Virus record (IMG/VR): IMGVR_UViG_3300044618_002999 | Location: 1-22,612 of that record | DNA: 22,612 nt | Direction: 5' to 3' (one strand) | From: a virus | Shown: positions 8,814-15,392 of the stretch, piece after piece | Layout of the letters: each line of letters opens with the position of its first letter | Position numbering within the stretch: the stretch's first letter is position 1 | Notes under the pieces: model-generated | Told to the model about the DNA's origin: nothing | The model's database searches: none | Seen by the model: the letters and a program-made list of their open reading frames with translations, nothing else | Translations under genes and position numbers: made by a program

Positions 8814-10349
8814 CTATCCTATAAATTGTGGTTTGAGCTCAGATAATTTTTTCTGTGCCTGTAAAATATCGGCGTTAATTCCAGCAGTAAGAGCACTAGG
8901 AAATTCAAAACTAGGTGCAGGAATTTTAGCATTTCCTAATATTCTTGCCACTGCAGCATCTACTGTCTGGCGGTTAACCGTATTACTAAATCCTGCGGCT
9001 ACCTTAGTTGCTGATACTAAACTGTCTGAACTAAACAAACTAAAGTCTACACTGAAGCTTGACATTTTTCCAAATATGTCTAGACTACTACCAAGATTGC
9101 CTAGCAAGGCTTGTGCTTGAGTTCCTAACGATCCTAGGGCGCCTGTGGCTATGCCGGATAAACTGCCCAGGGCATTGGTGGCATATCCCTGGGCACTACC
9201 AATGGCTCCAGTTAACAAACCTTGAGCTTGTCCTAAGGCACTGTTTAATACTCCTTGGGCCTCCCCTAGCGTACTATTTAACAATGCACTACCTTGTGCC
9301 CAAGCGGCGGCTACCGGCGCAGTAAATTGAGCAGCGTTATTAACTACTGCACCAACCGATTCTTTTATTAATTGATTGGCTGCAGAGGTGGCCTCGGCAG
9401 TTAAATTAGCAACTCCCTGCGTTACGCTGTTAACTGCACCATTGGCAATAGTTGATATATTATTAATTGGAGTTGATAATAAACTACTGACTGAGGCTGG
9501 CACCTGGCCGGTTATAGAGTTGGTCAGAGAAGTAACTCCCGAAAATGATGAAGTAATAAGGTTATTAAAATTGCTACCAAGTGCTGCAGTTCCAGATACT
9601 AAACTAGCTGCGGTCAATCCTGTTAATCCTGTAGCGCCGTAGATTTGTCCTGTGCTGGTACTTGCAGGAGCCGAGTTTTGGGTTTGGATAGTTCCGCTGG
9701 CAGTTAACGACTCGTAGTTAAGTTGCAGGACTCCATTTTGTATCCGAGTTTGTAGTGCTGGATCATCTAGTATACCGGCCACTGAGGTTACTCCATCCTT
9801 GCCAGTCCATATGCTAGGCGTACCGATTACACAAGCAAAGTCAGGATAATTGCTGGTGCCTGGTTTTAGATATCCTGTTTTTTCTAAAGACTGTGGTGTG
9901 AGATTATAAGTGCCAATACCAGTATCGGTAATAGTGTCTGGTGGTTGATCAACATATACTTCTGTGGTTGTAATCAACGCCTGTACTTCTTCTGGTGATA
10001 ATGGTCCTACCCCGGTGACCGGTCCGGTCATTGCATAATCTGCCGCAGTTATTGGAGTTTGTAAAGGTGTGTTTGCCAACGAAGGTATTGACAGGGCGAT
10101 TTCACCAGTGACAATTGATAAAATAGTCACACGGTCAACTCCGGCAGTATCTCTTTCTAAACGACTTAATTCAAAATTAGTCAATCGTGTTTGGACACTG
10201 GTCAATGTTTGTCCAACACTGTACCCTACAAGACTTCCGGCTACCACCTGACTGTAAAACAACAGGTCAGCTTGTGCCTGGGTGTATCCACCAGGAGTAA
10301 TTAACTCAAATTCGTTACCGCTCGGAAGAGTATATTTAAATATAGCCAT
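8814..10349 (-). CDS. Structural/baseplate protein with 11-residue repeats, unrecognised family
   Basis: 511 residues between the gp5-like spike and gp25; its ATG shares one base with the gp5 stop (TAATG). Three parts can be seen. Residues 1-65 form a compact start (MAIFKYTLPSGNEFELITPG, then AQADLLFYSQVVAGSLVGY). Residues about 145-220 hold a patterned segment (GTYNLTPQSLEKTGYLKPGT, PSIWTGKDGVTS, then LQTRIQNGVLQLNYESLTASG), which resembles a small helical binding module; I only suspect a cell-wall or hub-binding role. Residues about 230-430 are very rich in Ala, Ser, Gly, Leu and Asn, including six hendecad repeats at 358-423. No catalytic motif was found. Its position next to gp5 suggests a hub or needle-associated component, possibly replacing a T4 hub protein such as gp26 or gp28. 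The function is not established. Confidence 0.7.
   Translation of the reverse strand: MAIFKYTLPSGNEFELITPGGYTQAQADLLFYSQVVAGSLVGYSVGQTLTSVQTRLTNFELSRLERDTAGVDRVTILSIVTGEIALSIPSLANTPLQTPITAADYAMTGPVTGVGPLSPEEVQALITTTEVYVDQPPDTITDTGIGTYNLTPQSLEKTGYLKPGTSNYPDFACVIGTPSIWTGKDGVTSVAGILDDPALQTRIQNGVLQLNYESLTASGTIQTQNSAPASTSTGQIYGATGLTGLTAASLVSGTAALGSNFNNLITSSFSGVTSLTNSITGQVPASVSSLLSTPINNISTIANGAVNSVTQGVANLTAEATSAANQLIKESVGAVVNNAAQFTAPVAAAWAQGSALLNSTLGEAQGVLNSALGQAQGLLTGAIGSAQGYATNALGSLSGIATGALGSLGTQAQALLGNLGSSLDIFGKMSSFSVDFSLFSSDSLVSATKVAAGFSNTVNRQTVDAAVARILGNAKIPAPSFEFPSALTAGINADILQAQKKLSELKPQFIG
9081..9278 (-). repeat. Six tandem 11-residue (33-bp) repeats, hendecad type
   Basis: Residues 358-423 of the 511-residue protein divide exactly into six 11-mers: NSTLGEAQGVL, NSALGQAQGLL, TGAIGSAQGYA, TNALGSLSGIA, TGALGSLGTQA, QALLGNLGSSL. 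The shared pattern is (N/T)xA(L/I)GxxxGxx. Hydrophobic residues at fixed positions with Gly or Ser between them fit an amphipathic helix with hendecad periodicity. Codons differ between copies, so this is an old duplication rather than a recent DNA repeat. Confidence 0.8.
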
Positions 10350-11863
10350 TATGGTCCAGTTTTTGTAATGCTTGTACCAGTTGGCAATGCAGGTGCGCCC
10401 GGTGGTGGTGTTGGTTGACCGTTTTCTAAATTAACAGTGACAGCCACACCTTGATTATGATAAGGCCATGGTTCGTGTGTGGGTGCTCTAGTTACAATAC
10501 TTTCTAACCCGGCTGGAGCAACCTGCCAACCGGTACTGCTGTCAAAATTTGTGTCAGGCATAACATATTTGGTGATGCCCTTGGGCGCATCTACCCCCAA
10601 TGCAGGACCACCATTTAGGCTAATTAAAATACCTTTAAGGCTCAATGCTGTACCACCATCAATTGTGGCTACTTTGCTTTTTATCGCTAGCTGCGTGTTA
10701 GATTTAATACCAACTTTACCTTCGCTAAAGAGTGTCATGGTTTTTTTGCAAGCAACCGATAGCTCATCATCACTTTGAATTGCTGTTCCTTTTATACTTT
10801 TTATATTGATTTTTTCCCCGGCAAACATGTTGATATCCTTGTCAGCATGCAAATTAATAGTGCCTTCGGTTCGCAAATTAATTGAGTTGGTACTAAACAC
10901 ATCCAGTGTGCCTTCTTGTCCTAGTTCTACCCAGGATTGGCCGTTGGCATGACAAATATAAAAAGCATTGCCATCATCGCTCATGGTGATCTGATGTCCC
11001 TTGGCAGTACGAATACGAATCAAATTATCGCTGCCATCTAAGGCACCATCATCCATGACCAAGGTATGGCCGCCGCGCCGACCAATCACAGTGGCGGCCC
11101 CGGCAGGTGCGCCTGTACTGGTTACTTGTTTAGTAATGGCAGCATCCGAGGCGCCGCCGGCATAGATAGCACGGCCGGGTGTGGCAATTCCATAACATGC
11201 GCTAGGGCTTTCTCTCTGAGCAGTACTACCAATGCTTCCGCGAATTGGATCGTTGTTTAGGCCTTGTTGAAACAACACTGCGGCCGCATAAGCATGTATT
11301 GGTTTTGGTTGATCAAAGAATTTAGGATTTTCACTTATCTTGGTATTTTCTGGAGGATTGTTAACTTCGGTCACTGGCAATAGTTTGCTCTGAGCAAAAT
11401 AAGTTTCTTGGTTGGCATTGGCTTTTACATATTTGTCCGAGGCACCAATAGCCGGAACCATGCGATTAAGCCCTTGATCTGGTATACACCCTAGATAATA
11501 TCCTAGATCTGGATCTCCACCAACAAAAAAGCACAAGACACTGACGCCCAAGTCTGGCGGGGTAAACCACATACCGTAAGAACTCTGGTTACCAGGATAT
11601 GTTCCGGTGCCACTGGTTCCACTGGAATTGCTTCTGGGGGTTGATCCATAAAATGGTGGACAATAGCTAACGGTGCGCCAACTATCTTTGTTTGCTTGTT
11701 CCCCTCCAAATTGTTCAATAAAAACTTGTAACCGGCCAGCGCGACTAGGATCAATGTTGTTCATCACAACACCAACAAATGGGCCCATCTCGGTCGGGAT
11801 GCCACCTTTATCAAATTTAAAATTGGCCGGGCGACCAGTGCTTTTTTGTATATTTTCTGACAT
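10349..11863 (-). CDS. 5: gp5-like baseplate hub spike, OB-fold plus beta-helix, without a visible lysozyme domain
   Basis: 504 residues (T4 gp5 has 575). The N-terminal part (about 26-135) matches the gp5/VgrG OB-fold: GPFVGVVMNNIDPSRAGRLQVFIEQ, a WRTVSYCPPFYG strand, GMWFTPPDLGVSVLCFF and DPDLGYYLGCIPD. Residues about 262-425 form the spike beta-helix: RRGGHTLVMDDG, IRIRTAKGHQITMSDDGNAF, then short regular repeats (INLRTEGTINLHADKDINMF, KINIKSIKG, KVGIKSNTQLAIKS). In T4 a lysozyme domain lies between these two parts. Here the linker (about 136-260) is Asn/Pro/Ala-rich with no recognisable lysozyme motif, so this spike probably punctures without digesting peptidoglycan. The start shares one base with the stop of the 90-residue gene; the stop shares one base with the next ATG. 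As in T4, it would sit at the tip of the tail tube under the hub. Confidence 0.85.
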   Translation of the reverse strand: MSENIQKSTGRPANFKFDKGGIPTEMGPFVGVVMNNIDPSRAGRLQVFIEQFGGEQANKDSWRTVSYCPPFYGSTPRSNSSGTSGTGTYPGNQSSYGMWFTPPDLGVSVLCFFVGGDPDLGYYLGCIPDQGLNRMVPAIGASDKYVKANANQETYFAQSKLLPVTEVNNPPENTKISENPKFFDQPKPIHAYAAAVLFQQGLNNDPIRGSIGSTAQRESPSACYGIATPGRAIYAGGASDAAITKQVTSTGAPAGAATVIGRRGGHTLVMDDGALDGSDNLIRIRTAKGHQITMSDDGNAFYICHANGQSWVELGQEGTLDVFSTNSINLRTEGTINLHADKDINMFAGEKINIKSIKGTAIQSDDELSVACKKTMTLFSEGKVGIKSNTQLAIKSKVATIDGGTALSLKGILISLNGGPALGVDAPKGITKYVMPDTNFDSSTGWQVAPAGLESIVTRAPTHEPWPYHNQGVAVTVNLENGQPTPPPGAPALPTGTSITKTGP

Positions 11864-12135
11864 TACGCTTCTCTGTTTAAAATTTGGGGTGGAGTAGTAT
11901 TAATTCCGTTATTGGGCCCTAACACCTTGGGTGTATTATATAGTGGTAATGCTCCAGGTGCAGCAACAACTACCGATCCATCCGAGGTTGGCGGTTGTAT
12001 TAATTGTGCTGGTAATGGTTGTGTATCTGATACCGGAGTTTCCTGATCATTAGTGTACGGAGTTGGGCTAGTCGTATAAGACTGGCGTCCAGGATATTCG
12101 GCTGTTCTTAATGCAGATCTTATTCCACGTGTCAT
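11863..12135 (-). CDS. Small proline-rich protein upstream of gp5, unrecognised
   Basis: 90 residues starting MTRGIRSALRTAEYPGRQ, then a Pro/Thr/Ser/Gln-rich stretch with TSPTPYTND and QPLPAQLIQPPTSDG, ending LNREA. It starts 3 bases after the stop of the hub-like gene and its stop overlaps the gp5 ATG, so it is tied into the operon and is probably translated. No PAAR signature (the spike tip of other systems), signal peptide or membrane segment is present. It is probably disordered and may act as a linker, plug or assembly partner of the gp5 spike; that is inference from position only. Confidence 0.6.
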   Translation of the reverse strand: MTRGIRSALRTAEYPGRQSYTTSPTPYTNDQETPVSDTQPLPAQLIQPPTSDGSVVVAAPGALPLYNTPKVLGPNNGINTTPPQILNREA

Positions 12136-12138
12136 ATG

Positions 12139-13680
12139 TTATGCTCCGACCTGGAAAGGGCTAGTAGACTCACCGGTAAAATTTCCTATTTCATCCACAC
12201 CAGCCACGGCTGGCGGCGTATATGGGAGTGTAGCGGCTGTAGTAGCTTGATTTGGTGTACCTGGCGCAGCGGCTGCTGGTGCAGAGGCAGCCATGGCTTG
12301 AAGATCTTTGTATGCTTGGGTCAATAACTTGCCTTCGAGCTCTTGTTCAAATTTACCTTTTGAAAAGGTGCTTCTAACTATTTGCGCCACATAAGCATAG
12401 GTATTTTGCGGGCCGCTACTGGCTGCCACACCGAGCGCAGCAGTTCCACTGACATTATTAGCACTAACATTCATGATACCTGTGTCAAAGTTATAGTCCG
12501 TTGGTTGATTCCACCCAATACTAAATGTAATTTCTGATGCTTCATAGTTAATGGTACCATCAGCATTAAATGGAGCAAAATTAAAATTCTTGGCACTAAC
12601 TCCGGTAGTGACTTCTCCTTGCTGTAACCAAGCGGGATCTCCTACAATTTTTAGTTTAACCGCAGCTTGGTCACCAGGACTATACAAATAATCTGCAGCA
12701 TTAGCGGCAACTTCATTGGCTTGCTTGTCGGCTCCCTGACTGCTTTGAGCACTAGCAACCATGACTGTACGGCGAGTGATATTTCTAGGATCCGATGTAG
12801 TAGTTTCTTGATTTTTTATCTGGCTGCCACTCAACACCCAACGATATAGATTATTAAATTCTTGACTAAAATCTAATACCTGTGTATTTTGTCCTGTAAA
12901 CCAATAATTATAAACCTTGTGCAGGCCTCGAAATCGACTGGTAGGAAAATATTCACTTTGCATCTGAGTAATAGCATAGGTACTGATTGTATAGGTCATT
13001 CGATAAGCAAAATCGTTGCGAAGACTATCCCAGGCCAATGGAACAGCGGTTACATTGATTTTAAACCATGCCATTTGCCCTGTTTTATTATTGGCATTTG
13101 GTACTTGTTTACCTGTGACTTCGTCCGTGGTGTACAAGGCTTGATCGGATATGTAGCTGCTGTTGCGCATGACCTTGTCAATGAACTGTACAATTTGTGT
13201 TCCTGCTTGAACTTTTTCAGATCTAGAAGAAGTGTCTACATTGTTTGTTACTGGAGCCAAAGATCTACCGTTGGCATCTTTAGCTTGCATTGATGTTGCA
13301 CTAAAGTTAGTACTGCCAGGTTTTTTAATCGTGCTGGCAGCCATAGATGCTGGAGCAAATTTTATTTCATATATGTCGGCCACTTTTTGTTTGCCAGCTG
13401 TAACTTTTCCTTGTTGATAGGTGTTTAAGGCCTCACATAATCCAGTAAAAGTTGAATTAACTTTAGTAGCTGCTGCGGCTGTGGGTGGTGCATTGCCAGC
13501 ACTTGTGGGTGGTGCGGCGGCTGCAGCTGGAGTGGCACCAGTTGACGGCACCGCAGTTCCGCTACTGCCAGGTAACAGTCCACCACCGGTTGCACTAGCA
13601 GCACGACCACCAAGTGGAACATAAGCCGGAGTGGTTGTAACCCCGGCGGCTTTTTGTGCTGATTCAAATGAGGTTGCCAT
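12139..13680 (-). CDS. Baseplate hub-like structural protein (possibly gp27-like), 513 residues
   Basis: I choose the ATG at 13680 (MATSFESAQKAAGVT). It is 4 bases after the upstream stop at 13685, whereas a longer in-frame start at 13770 would add 30 residues that merely overlap the preceding gene. Residues about 14-75 are low-complexity Ala/Pro/Gly/Thr. A structured core follows: KVADIYEIKFAPASMAAS, then AWFKINVTAVPLAWDSLRND and FAYRMTYTISTYAITQMQSE, and FRGLHKVYNYWFTGQNTQVL leading to DFSQEFNNLYRW. 'Y.Y.FTG.NT.VL.F...FNNLY' is a pattern I associate with tail hub proteins of the gp27 type, and the location two genes upstream of gp5, gp27's partner in T4, agrees. The C-terminus ends with a motif shared with the preceding gene (GNFTGESTSPFQV). 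The hub role is inference. Confidence 0.65.
   Translation of the reverse strand: MATSFESAQKAAGVTTTPAYVPLGGRAASATGGGLLPGSSGTAVPSTGATPAAAAAPPTSAGNAPPTAAAATKVNSTFTGLCEALNTYQQGKVTAGKQKVADIYEIKFAPASMAASTIKKPGSTNFSATSMQAKDANGRSLAPVTNNVDTSSRSEKVQAGTQIVQFIDKVMRNSSYISDQALYTTDEVTGKQVPNANNKTGQMAWFKINVTAVPLAWDSLRNDFAYRMTYTISTYAITQMQSEYFPTSRFRGLHKVYNYWFTGQNTQVLDFSQEFNNLYRWVLSGSQIKNQETTTSDPRNITRRTVMVASAQSSQGADKQANEVAANAADYLYSPGDQAAVKLKIVGDPAWLQQGEVTTGVSAKNFNFAPFNADGTINYEASEITFSIGWNQPTDYNFDTGIMNVSANNVSGTAALGVAASSGPQNTYAYVAQIVRSTFSKGKFEQELEGKLLTQAYKDLQAMAASAPAAAAPGTPNQATTAATLPYTPPAVAGVDEIGNFTGESTSPFQVGA
12142..12210 (-). repeat. Shared C-terminal motif, copy 2
   Basis: The last 23 residues of the 513-residue protein, AVAGVDEIGNFTGESTSPFQ and three more, match the end of the preceding protein (copy at 13688-13759). 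The consensus is AG(I/V)DxxGNFTGE(T/S)xSPFxV. The DNA is also similar: TCACCGGTAAAATTTCC here (plus strand, 12170-12186) against TCACCGGTAAAGTTTCC in the other copy. Confidence 0.85.
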
Positions 13681-13684
13681 AATA

Positions 13685-15091
13685 TTACGGTGCCACCACT
13701 GCAAACGGACTAGCAGTTTCACCGGTAAAGTTTCCATTGATATCGATACCAGCACTAGCTGTGATGTCATTTACTGAGGTGGCCGGTGCTGGGCCTGGTG
13801 CACTGGTAGCTGGTGCCGATGTAGTTGTTCTAGCGCCTGGATCCACTGTAGGATATTGTGTGCCCACTGGTTTACCTACTAGTATGTCTGACACTGTTTC
13901 GCCAACAAATTCAAACTGTAGAGGAATACTACCACGGTCCTGACTTAGGGCAGTTTGATACGGTATTGGGTTGCAGGTCACATGATATTCGATTTGTTTG
14001 GTAACCAGACGAAATGTTAAATCTCGAATTACAAATGGATAGTATTTTTCAACCACTGATTTGGTACTGCCTTGTCCAGGATACCCAACCAACCCCTGGC
14101 TACGTATGGGATTTACTAAATTTCCTTGTTCATCGTAGCCATAAAATCTAATAACCATGCAATACTGTGCCTGGAGGTAGGCTGCGGCTTTGTCAGTAAC
14201 ATTAGCCTGTTTATACAAGGTAGTCACTGCATTATGCAAATTATTAATTAAAGTTATTCCGTTGGGTTCTGTAACAGTAAATTCAAATTTTTGTGCCGAG
14301 TGTGATAGACCCGATCCTTTGCCTGGGGTATAACTATCAATTATTAAATTGTCCATGTAGTAGTCTAATTGGAAAAATTGATTGCGCCCAATTTGGCTGG
14401 CGCCACCAGTTTGCGCCAGCAAGCTCCAGGTTGAAATATTTTTTGAGCCATTGGTAAAATCTGTGTACTGTGTTGGTGTTAACACATACCAGCTGAGTCC
14501 ATAGGTATAGCTAGTATAGGCATCCAATACATTTGGTTGTGGAATAATTTGTTGATTAAACGAAGCACTGATAATTTGCTGAGCTGGTTTAACAGTTGGT
14601 GCAGTATTGTCTTCACGTTCTGCACCGACCCCGGGACTGGTAGCGGGTGCGGCCACTAGGCTGGAATTTGCATTTGTATTTGATGCTGGAGTGCCTTGAG
14701 AATTTGTCAATGACAAGGTAGACGCTGTTGCGCCATCGGTGCTAACATAAGAAGAATTTACTGTGCCAGCAGCCGGAACAATTCGACCGTCAGCAGCTGT
14801 TTGAATTGTAACTGTAGTTGGTGGTGTAGCTGGATTTTGTATACCGGTGGTGCCGTCATCTTGGGCTACTTGGCCTGCACTGGCAGTTGGCACTGCAGCA
14901 GTTGTTTGTGCCGCCTGCAATAATTCTTGAGCATTGGTCAATTGGTTTGCAAGAACTGCAACTTGACTAGCAATTTGTTGCGCCAAGGCAGTGTTTCCAG
15001 CACCAATGGCAACATTTTGTTGTTGATTAAGCGACGAGATCTGTGCTTGTAAAGTAGCAATCTGTATTTGTAAAGATTGAATGTCTGCCAT
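13685..15091 (-). CDS. Baseplate hub-like structural protein with N-terminal coiled coil, 468 residues
   Basis: Residues 1-65 form a likely coiled coil: MADIQSLQIQIATLQAQISS with Leu/Ile at heptad-like spacing, then Gln/Asn/Ala-rich helices. Residues about 66-180 are a Thr/Ala/Pro/Asn-rich linker. The core (about 185-400) has LDAYTSYTYGLSWYVLTPTQ, an FFQLDYYMDNLIIDSYTPG strand pair, KFEFTVTEPNGITLINNLHN, QYCMVIRFYGYDEQGN, and VEKYYPFVIRDLTFRLVTKQ followed by IEYHVTCNPIPYQ. This alternation of beta strands suits a hub/ring beta-barrel protein. A second Pro/Ala/Thr-rich linker leads to the C-terminal motif GNFTGETASPFAV, nearly the same as in the next gene. The gene begins one base after the gp53 stop. 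I infer that it and its neighbour are partners or ancient paralogues in the hub. No enzyme motif is visible. Confidence 0.65.
   Translation of the reverse strand: MADIQSLQIQIATLQAQISSLNQQQNVAIGAGNTALAQQIASQVAVLANQLTNAQELLQAAQTTAAVPTASAGQVAQDDGTTGIQNPATPPTTVTIQTAADGRIVPAAGTVNSSYVSTDGATASTLSLTNSQGTPASNTNANSSLVAAPATSPGVGAEREDNTAPTVKPAQQIISASFNQQIIPQPNVLDAYTSYTYGLSWYVLTPTQYTDFTNGSKNISTWSLLAQTGGASQIGRNQFFQLDYYMDNLIIDSYTPGKGSGLSHSAQKFEFTVTEPNGITLINNLHNAVTTLYKQANVTDKAAAYLQAQYCMVIRFYGYDEQGNLVNPIRSQGLVGYPGQGSTKSVVEKYYPFVIRDLTFRLVTKQIEYHVTCNPIPYQTALSQDRGSIPLQFEFVGETVSDILVGKPVGTQYPTVDPGARTTTSAPATSAPGPAPATSVNDITASAGIDINGNFTGETASPFAVVAP
13688..13759 (-). repeat. Shared C-terminal motif, copy 1
   Basis: The last 24 residues of the 468-residue protein contain SAGIDINGNFTGETASPFAV followed by VAP. 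Aligned to copy 2 at 12142-12210, about 13 of 19 core positions are identical. The bodies of the two proteins show no such obvious identity by eye, so the motif is conserved beyond the rest of the chain. Confidence 0.85.
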
Positions 15092-15092
15092 G

Positions 15093-15392
15093 TTAGAATC
15101 CTAGCACTGAGCGAAGAGTTGTAATTTTGGGTACATATATCTGTGTATCTGCTACAAAATCTAACGGGGGTTTGGTCAATGTGTTGGGATTACGCTGATA
15201 AAACACCCACCAAAGGCCGGCATTGTCATAAAGGTCAAATGCTAACAGGTCAGGACGATACTGATAGGTGGTATTAATTTTAAACAAGATATCATCAGTT
15301 TGTTTAGGGATAGGTCTATTGACCATTACATCTAGAAAAAATTGACTATAGCCAGTTTGAAAATACGGACTAGTTGGATCATAGTTGGCCAT
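15093..15392 (-). CDS. 53: Baseplate wedge protein gp53
   Basis: 99 residues, shorter than T4 gp53 (196). In T4, gp53 clamps neighbouring wedges together by binding gp6, gp7 and gp25 in the inner baseplate. The sequence has the typical pattern: an N-terminal segment YFQTGYSQFFLDVMVNRPIP, then DDILFKINTTYQYRPDLLAF, and DNAGLWWVFYQRNPN, the LysM-like 'YRPDLLAFDLY...LWWVF..RN' block that marks the family, then VADTQIYVPKITTLRS. The ATG shares one base with the upstream stop (TAATG). Its presence with gp25 and gp6 in one operon supports the call. Confidence 0.9.
   Translation of the reverse strand: MANYDPTSPYFQTGYSQFFLDVMVNRPIPKQTDDILFKINTTYQYRPDLLAFDLYDNAGLWWVFYQRNPNTLTKPPLDFVADTQIYVPKITTLRSVLGF

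Noticed and set aside
8803-9642. Several plus-strand open frames of 88-105 residues opposite the 511-residue gene
   Set aside because: They are antisense readings of the Ala/Ser/Gly/Leu-rich repeat region, have no start context of their own and no protein-like motif.
10331-10344. Perfect 14-base palindrome TATATTTAAATATA
   Set aside because: It lies in the first codons of the 511-residue gene (reading AIFKYT); AT-rich codons explain it and no partner site was seen.
11863-12135. The 90-residue protein as a PAAR spike tip
   Set aside because: It lacks the PAAR repeats and conserved metal-binding His/Cys residues and looks disordered and proline-rich.
13421-13624. Plus-strand Ala/Val/Pro-rich frame of 67 residues
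   Set aside because: It is the complement of the low-complexity Ala/Pro linker of the hub-like protein; composition alone keeps it open.
13681-13770. Longer in-frame start for the 513-residue hub-like gene (30 extra residues from 13770)
   Set aside because: The extra part lies inside the end of the preceding gene and its sequence (MTSQLVLVSISMETLPVKLL) looks like an out-of-frame reading of it. The ATG at 13680 sits 4 bases after that stop, matching the spacing of the operon.
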